Shown here piece after piece: positions 58,354-64,000 of a stretch of 64,000 bases of DNA. Each line of letters opens with the position of its first letter. Within the stretch, counting starts at the first letter, position 1. The stretch comes from Coffea arabica (taxonomy: Eukaryota; Streptophyta; Magnoliopsida; Gentianales; Rubiaceae), in the NCBI RefSeq assembly GCF_036785885.1, contig NC_092326.1:42494287-42558286 (forward strand), in the 5' to 3' direction. A program made the position numbers and the translations under genes. Below the pieces are notes generated by a model. That model saw nothing but the letters and a program-made list of their open reading frames with translations. It was not told the origin of the DNA and searched no databases.

Positions 58354-59723
58354 AAGCTTGCTGCTTGTAGAGACGGATGAAACTCGTGACGCGACGTGAT
58401 AGCGTGTAGCCACATCTATCAGATTCGGGAGCAATCGTTCGGAAGGTGTAAGCATACAGTGTAACATCATCTGTACAAGATGTAACAATAGAATAACAGC
58501 GAGTAATACTAGAACAACATTTTTGTGGATTCCACAAAGCATGAAAATCAAGTTACAAGAAGTGATCTGAGTTGCATAAATTTTTTTAGCATAATCATGG
58601 CCGTGAACCTTCCGAAACAGAAACAGTTGTCTCTGACAACCGTTCCAGCCCCTCTTCCACATCTAACATAAGTTGATTCAAATGTATTAGAGCGGACGAT
58701 TATCTCATAAAAAATTGTGTGTTCAAATTCCTAATATATGAGACTGTATTGATGGTTAATATATAAGAATCCTATAAGTGATTTATAATTTCGAGGCAAT
58801 ATTTTGCCTCATAGTGATAATCAATTAAACTCACTCAAGCTTTTTCTTATCAAAGATATATGATTTCAGGGTATGGCCTTTCGTGGTGGTGATCAAAAAC
58901 TTTTTCTACCAAAGACATATATTGAGGCAAACCTTTGTCTATAGTAATGATCAATGCCTAGTCTTTTTCTTACAAAATACCTGTAGTTCTGAAAACATAT
59001 CCTAATTCGTGTTGATGACCAAAGTCAAATTCAGCCAAACTCATTCCTACAGAAAAAAGATGAGCAAGTAGCCAAAAGGAAGTCGCTCACATAGTAAGTA
59101 GCCAAAGAGAAGTTGTTAACAAAGACCATCCTGAAGGAGTCAGAATGATTGCTACGGATCTTCATCATCCTTATTCTTAATTAGATCACCTCTTAATGTC
59201 ATCTGCCTATAGAATTCTACCAGTGAATCATATCAAAATTAAGACAGCGACCTAAAATGATTCCCTAACAACTCAGTCAATGAAAGACTAAAAAAGTTAC
59301 CTGCTCTAAACAGGGCTGAGACCTGCTAGTTGGTCATGAGAGCCTAGAACTTGTCGTTGCGTTGCTTACCATTTGCAGTATCTTATTCTGGAAACAGATT
59401 CTCATGAGAGCTATTTTTCTTTTTTTTTTTTTTTATTTGAGATATTTTTGTCCAAGCCTCGTCCGGCGAGAGGTGCAAAAGGGATGCTTCTGCTTAACTG
59501 TAGGGCTTTGATGGAAGCATTACACCATGTCTTTTTTGTTGTTATGCTTTAGAGAATGTAGTAATTAACACGAGAATTTTCCTACAAAAGCTCCCACGAC
59601 TTAGTTGTCCTGTACGTGGGCCAGCAGCAAGAAAACTAGTTACCAATACAAAAGGATTTCAGGATTTTATCTCACAATATTTCGTCACTAATTACTGGTT
59701 TCTCAATAAAGAAGAAGAAAAAA

Positions 59724-59768
<45 letters not shown>

Positions 59769-59977
59769 CAAAGTATACTCCAATTACCAGCCTTCCTCTG
59801 TAAAGGTTGGCTGGCTACAAATAGGAGGGTACTAGCAACATCTATCCATCTTCAGAGTTCCCTTGCTTCAGAGTTCCCTTGCACTTTCTTTCCACTCCTC
59901 TTCAGTCTATAGTCTCTACAAGCTTGGCCGGTGCAATTCTACTAAGCTACACAAGACGACGTCGCTCAGATTTTCTA
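58354..59977. other. Intergenic and promoter region of the FAH gene
   Basis: AT-rich spacer. An (AT)n microsatellite sits at about 59729-59765, roughly 210 bp before the FAH start codon. The 35 codons upstream of that ATG are in frame but contain no other ATG, so they are leader. No further gene was recognised. Confidence 0.5.
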
Positions 59978-62900
59978 ATGGGGTTGAAGTCATTCGTGGA
60001 AGTCCCAGCGGATTCTCACTTCCCACTGGAGAACCTTCCTTATGGCGTTTTCAAGCCTGAACCCCATTCCCCGCCCCGACCGGCCGTTGCTGTTGGCAAC
60101 CACGTCTTAGACCTTTCCGTGATCGCTTCTGCCGGCCTTTTTGACGGACCCATTCTCAAAAACTCCGATTGCTTCAACCAGGTCCAACTTTTATTTTCTA
60201 CTTTTTTGCTCAAATCCCACGACTAAACTCTGATGATTCTTTTTTCTCTTTTATTACTGTTGGCTAAAAAAAATGTAATCTTGGATAAAGATGACTGTAA
60301 TAAAAATATATTATTGGGATGTTGTCGTTGAAATTTATATTTTGCTTGCGAATTATACTTCTGGGAAGAAAGATTGCTTGAATTTTAGCGACCTTTTTTT
60401 TGGCGAAGTAATTGGTCACGCATCACATGGGGAGTGGGCCATTTGGAACTCATAAGCTTTTGATCACTTGTGATTCTGTTGCATTCATATAGATGAAGTG
60501 ATACAATGGTTGCTTGAGTGTGTACAATGACCGTGTAAGTGATGGTCCGGGGTTGCAATTGTGACTGGTGATTGTAGGGGCCGAGAAAGTACTTTTGATT
60601 ATCATGCGCTTAAGTTGCGTTCTAAGTAATGTTGTGCCAAGTGTAATTGAGGTTTCTCATATTCTCTTGGGAATGTGATCTTGTTCATAGCTAGCTACTA
60701 GAAGGGTGATATTCGATTCTCTTTGTCTAACAGCCTAATCTGAATAAATTTCTGGAGTTGGGGCGACCTGCATGGAAAGAAGCTCGTGCTACGCTCCAGA
60801 AGCTATTGTCAGGTGTACCTCTTTTTTCATTTTTAGTTTTTTAAGTTGATGTTTTATTTTTGTCGCTATTGATTTGTTGGGGCAAATATGCCAAGCACTT
60901 TTGGCGTTCAGTAGAGTTATTTGTTTGTAATGAGATTTTAAGAATCAGTTGTTTCTTATTGCAGCTACTAAACCGACCTTGCGTGACAGTGCTAGTCTGA
61001 GGTCGAAGGCTCTGGTACCAATGGTAGGATATGCATCCACTTCTGAATGGCTAAACAGGGTTCACTTCACTGTTGCTATAATTGATATTTTGCTTGTTGA
61101 TGCTGCAGGACAAGGCACAGATGCTTCTTCCCATTGTAATTGGAGACTATTCAGACTTTTTCTCGTCCATGCATCATGCTAAAAATTGTGGGACTATATT
61201 TAGGGGCCCAGAGAACGCAATCAATCCCAACTGGTATAATGAAATTTGAAGTTTGTTGTGGTTTTTACTAAAAAGCTTGAGCCAAAAACAAAAAAGATAA
61301 ACAAAATGCAGAAGAGAAAGGAATTGGACTATTATTCTTCTTGAAATATTGCTTACAGTTTTATTTATCATTTTTCGTGGTCTCCAGGTTCCAACTTCCA
61401 ATTGCATATCATGGCAGAGCATCTTCCATCGTCATCTCCGGCACAGATATTATTAGGCCAAGGTAACGATATGATTGATCCTTCTTTGCCCCTTAAAGTA
61501 ATTAAGTTCACGAAATCTGGATTGCCTTGTGATATATTTTATAATCTCAGAGTATGCGCTGCACAGACAAATTTCTTGTTGATTAGAATCAATTAGATCT
61601 GAGTATTGTCCTTGTCTTGATCTGCCAATTTGTGAAGTATAATTTGTTTCATATTCTTCTCTGCATTGATGTGCACATTGAGCCATGTAATTCTGAAATA
61701 ACTACTTTCAAACATGTGAACATTATTACATGGAAATTGTTTCGTCTTTCTTTTGAGTTTAAACTTATCTCTATGCTCTTGTATGATGATTCATATTGCA
61801 TTCAGAGGACAAGCTCATCCTACTGGCAATTCACCACCGTATTTTGGACCCTCGCGAAAGTTGGACTTTGAGCTGGAAATGGTAAGCTTTTGTGGGACAT
61901 ACTTTTGGACAGGATATGGCTTTTCTCTTTCATTTGCATCAATTTTAGGTTGCGTACTAGAAGCTACTTCCTCTTATGTGGATGTGCATCTAATATTTAT
62001 GACGGAAGATCGTAAAACAGTTTGCTTGTTTTAACTCTTCCATAATCTCAATTTTTCTTGCCTCCTTGTGGGATACCAATATAACTGATTTCTCTTACCT
62101 TGTTCTTGTTCTTTGTATGATAAAGGCTGCTGTAGTTGGCCCCGGGAATGAATTAGGAAAACCTATCGATGTTAATGATGCTGCTGATCATATCTTTGGA
62201 CTTGTTTTGATGAATGATTGGAGTGGTATGGTGAATGCTTAGCTTCATTTAAGGCTAAACTTCTTTAATTGTTTGTTTATACCCAATTAACACAAGCTAT
62301 ATCAACAGCAAGAGATATTCAGGCATGGGAATATGTTCCTCTTGGTCCTTTTCTTGGAAAAAGCTTTGGTGAGCTACCTTCTTTATTTTGTTTTTATCAC
62401 TTAAAACTCTGCTTAGACATGCTAGAACTTTTTTAAAATTGAAATTCTGCTTCTTTATGATTGCATCATTTCTCCTGTCCCATGGAACATTGCACATTGC
62501 TTAATGCTTGATGGTTTTCTTTTGGCCGTGTACGTTTTCTAGGTACGACAGTATCCCCTTGGATTGTGACCTTGGATGCTCTAGAACCCTTTTCTTGTGA
62601 TGCTCCAATACAGGTACTTTACATTCTCTGTCAGTTTGGAGCACTAGGCATTCATCAATGTATAAGCACTAATACGGCTTTCTTTGCAGAATCCTCCTCC
62701 TCTGCCATATCTTGCTGAGAAGACCTCCAAAAATTATGACATTTCTTTGGAGGTATATTTGTTTTAAAAGAGACATCTTTTCGATATTGGGTTTTTTTTT
62801 GGGGGGGGGGGGGGTGGGAGCGGATATAATTCTGGATCTCCTATATATGCTCCTGCATGAAAGAAACACAAAGAAAAGGAAAAACTCGAGAACAGAGTTA

Positions 62901-63691
62901 CAGAAGAGGATATAAGAGTTGCTTCATCTGCTAAATTGATGCTTTTCATTCTTGTCACAATGCAAGGTACTCATTAAACCTGCTGGACAAGAAGATTCCT
63001 TTGTCATCACAAGAAGTAATTTCAAGCACTTGTAAGTAGTCTTATATTCTATAAATTATTTAGTTGCTCATCAGTCAAATCATTCACTATGAATGCTGCT
63101 GTGGATGAACTTCTCATTGAATATCATTCAGATGCTTTTTCGAGCGTTATGTTGGAATTTGTTGATTATCTTAACTTTAAATAGAAAGAAGTCCCAATTC
63201 CGACACAAAACTGGAAAAGAGAATTGACTTTTCCTGCCAATGAGAGATGCATGTTCATAATTATAAGCATGGTGGTTAGCTGTGAAATCTTGTCTTTATT
63301 TCGATAAAGGTATATTGATTTTGAAAGTCCTAATGACTGTTGAAAATCTATTTGCACACAGATACTGGACAATTACCCAACAACTTGCACACCATACTAT
63401 AAATGGTTGCAATCTAAGGTCTGGTGATCTCCTTGGAACTGGCACAATTAGCGGACCTGTAAGATTTAGAGCTCTGCAGTTTGAACTTGTTCTTTTAATC
63501 TTGGGGAAAAGCTGCTAGTACCTTTCGCCTAAACTGCATTCATATGAGCATTTATTTCTCTACAGGAACCAGAATCTTTTGGATGCTTGCTGGAATTAAC
63601 CTGGAATGGGCAAAATCCAGTGTCTTTAGGCGCAACAACCCGTAGATTTCTAGAAGATGGAGATGAAGTGGTTTTTACTGGTTTTTGCAAG
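59978..63691 (+). CDS. FAH: Fumarylacetoacetase, 3' end beyond the window
   Basis: Thirteen in-phase exons (59978-60181, 60734-60812, 60965-61023, 61109-61233, 61388-61462, 61806-61881, 62126-62225, 62309-62368, 62543-62613, 62690-62752, 62967-63031, 63362-63458, 63566-63691) give 400 residues. The final exon, encoding roughly the last 20 residues (a GxGxxxGFGTCTGKIVPS-like end), is not in the window. The protein performs the last step of tyrosine degradation, splitting fumarylacetoacetate into fumarate and acetoacetate in the cytosol; Arabidopsis mutants (SSCD1) die back in short days. Family signatures are clear: [20 protein letters not shown] with the catalytic His, [20 protein letters not shown], the metal-binding FELEM glutamates, [20 protein letters not shown], and GTISGPEPESFG with the catalytic Glu. 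All key residues are present. Confidence 0.95.
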
Positions 63692-64000
63692 GTTCATTCA
63701 TAATGTCGATTTTTCCACTCCTATGTTTAATACTTTCCCAGCATTCTCTAAATGATTCCATCCTTGAGGCCGACAATAGTCGTTCTTAAGAGCATCTTAG
63801 CTCAGTATATTGAGTAATCACCACCTTGTCTGCCCTTTCATCAACTCATACATCATCTGCATGCTGCTACCCGCACGCACATACGACAGTATGTTTTGAC
63901 CGCGGATGGTTCATGGTCCAGTTATTGAAGCATTTAATCATATCGCCATCAACTTTGACCTCGTAAACTGTGATGATGAAATTCATAGAACTTGGACATG
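63692..64000 (+). other. Last intron of FAH, continuing past the window
   Basis: The sequence after the donor at 63692 (GTTCAT) shows no acceptor followed by the expected C-terminal FAH residues. It is read as intron, and the gene is cut by the window edge rather than truncated biologically. Confidence 0.7.

Noticed and set aside
58162-58662. 166-codon ORF and overlapping ORFs in the GC-rich zone
   Set aside because: They arise from the GC-rich end of the hAT MITE and the TA microsatellite beside it, not from a gene.
59879-59977. In-frame upstream extension of FAH that could be a transit peptide
   Set aside because: It has no ATG, and the ATG at 59978 gives the N terminus expected for a cytosolic fumarylacetoacetase.

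Overview
This window is nuclear DNA of a flowering plant, most likely a eudicot. The genes are intron-rich, carry GT..AG introns, and match land-plant families (HT1 kinase, DUF506, phytocyanin, plant alkaline ceramidase). The spacers are AT-rich and hold short MITEs and tRNA-derived SINEs. MITE style hints at an asterid, but this is only an inference. All identities come from reading translations and recalling family sequences; no search was run.

Layout. Left end: an HT1-like Raf kinase (+), then a repeat-bearing spacer with a SINE and a Stowaway MITE. Next come a single-exon plant protein of unknown function (-), a SOBER1-type alpha/beta hydrolase (-) with an added N-terminal membrane anchor, a small RALF-like locus (+) that looks frame-broken, MED11 (-), an MPC2-type mitochondrial pyruvate carrier (+), an EAR-motif protein (-) and a DUF506 protein (-). 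Right half: alkaline ceramidase (+), a small protein with a probable N-terminal lipidation signal (+), an early-nodulin-like phytocyanin (+), the TFIIF alpha subunit RAP74 (-), and fumarylacetoacetase (+), whose last exon lies beyond the window.

The order SOBER1 - MPC2-type carrier - EAR-motif protein - ACER looks like the Arabidopsis At4g22300-At4g22330 neighbourhood (from memory), with MED11, a RALF-like gene and DUF506 in between. There is no operon-like or pathway logic; the genes are independent housekeeping, signalling and lipid-related genes.

No clearly new biological system is visible. The best leads are: an Asn where alkaline ceramidases have their active-site Ser; the membrane-anchor extension on the SOBER1-like enzyme; the frame-broken RALF-like gene; a five-copy, about 165-bp MITE family; a hAT-type MITE with extremely GC-rich ends and a perfect 8-bp target duplication; a SINE with a perfect 16-bp target duplication; and two orphan coding-like segments.
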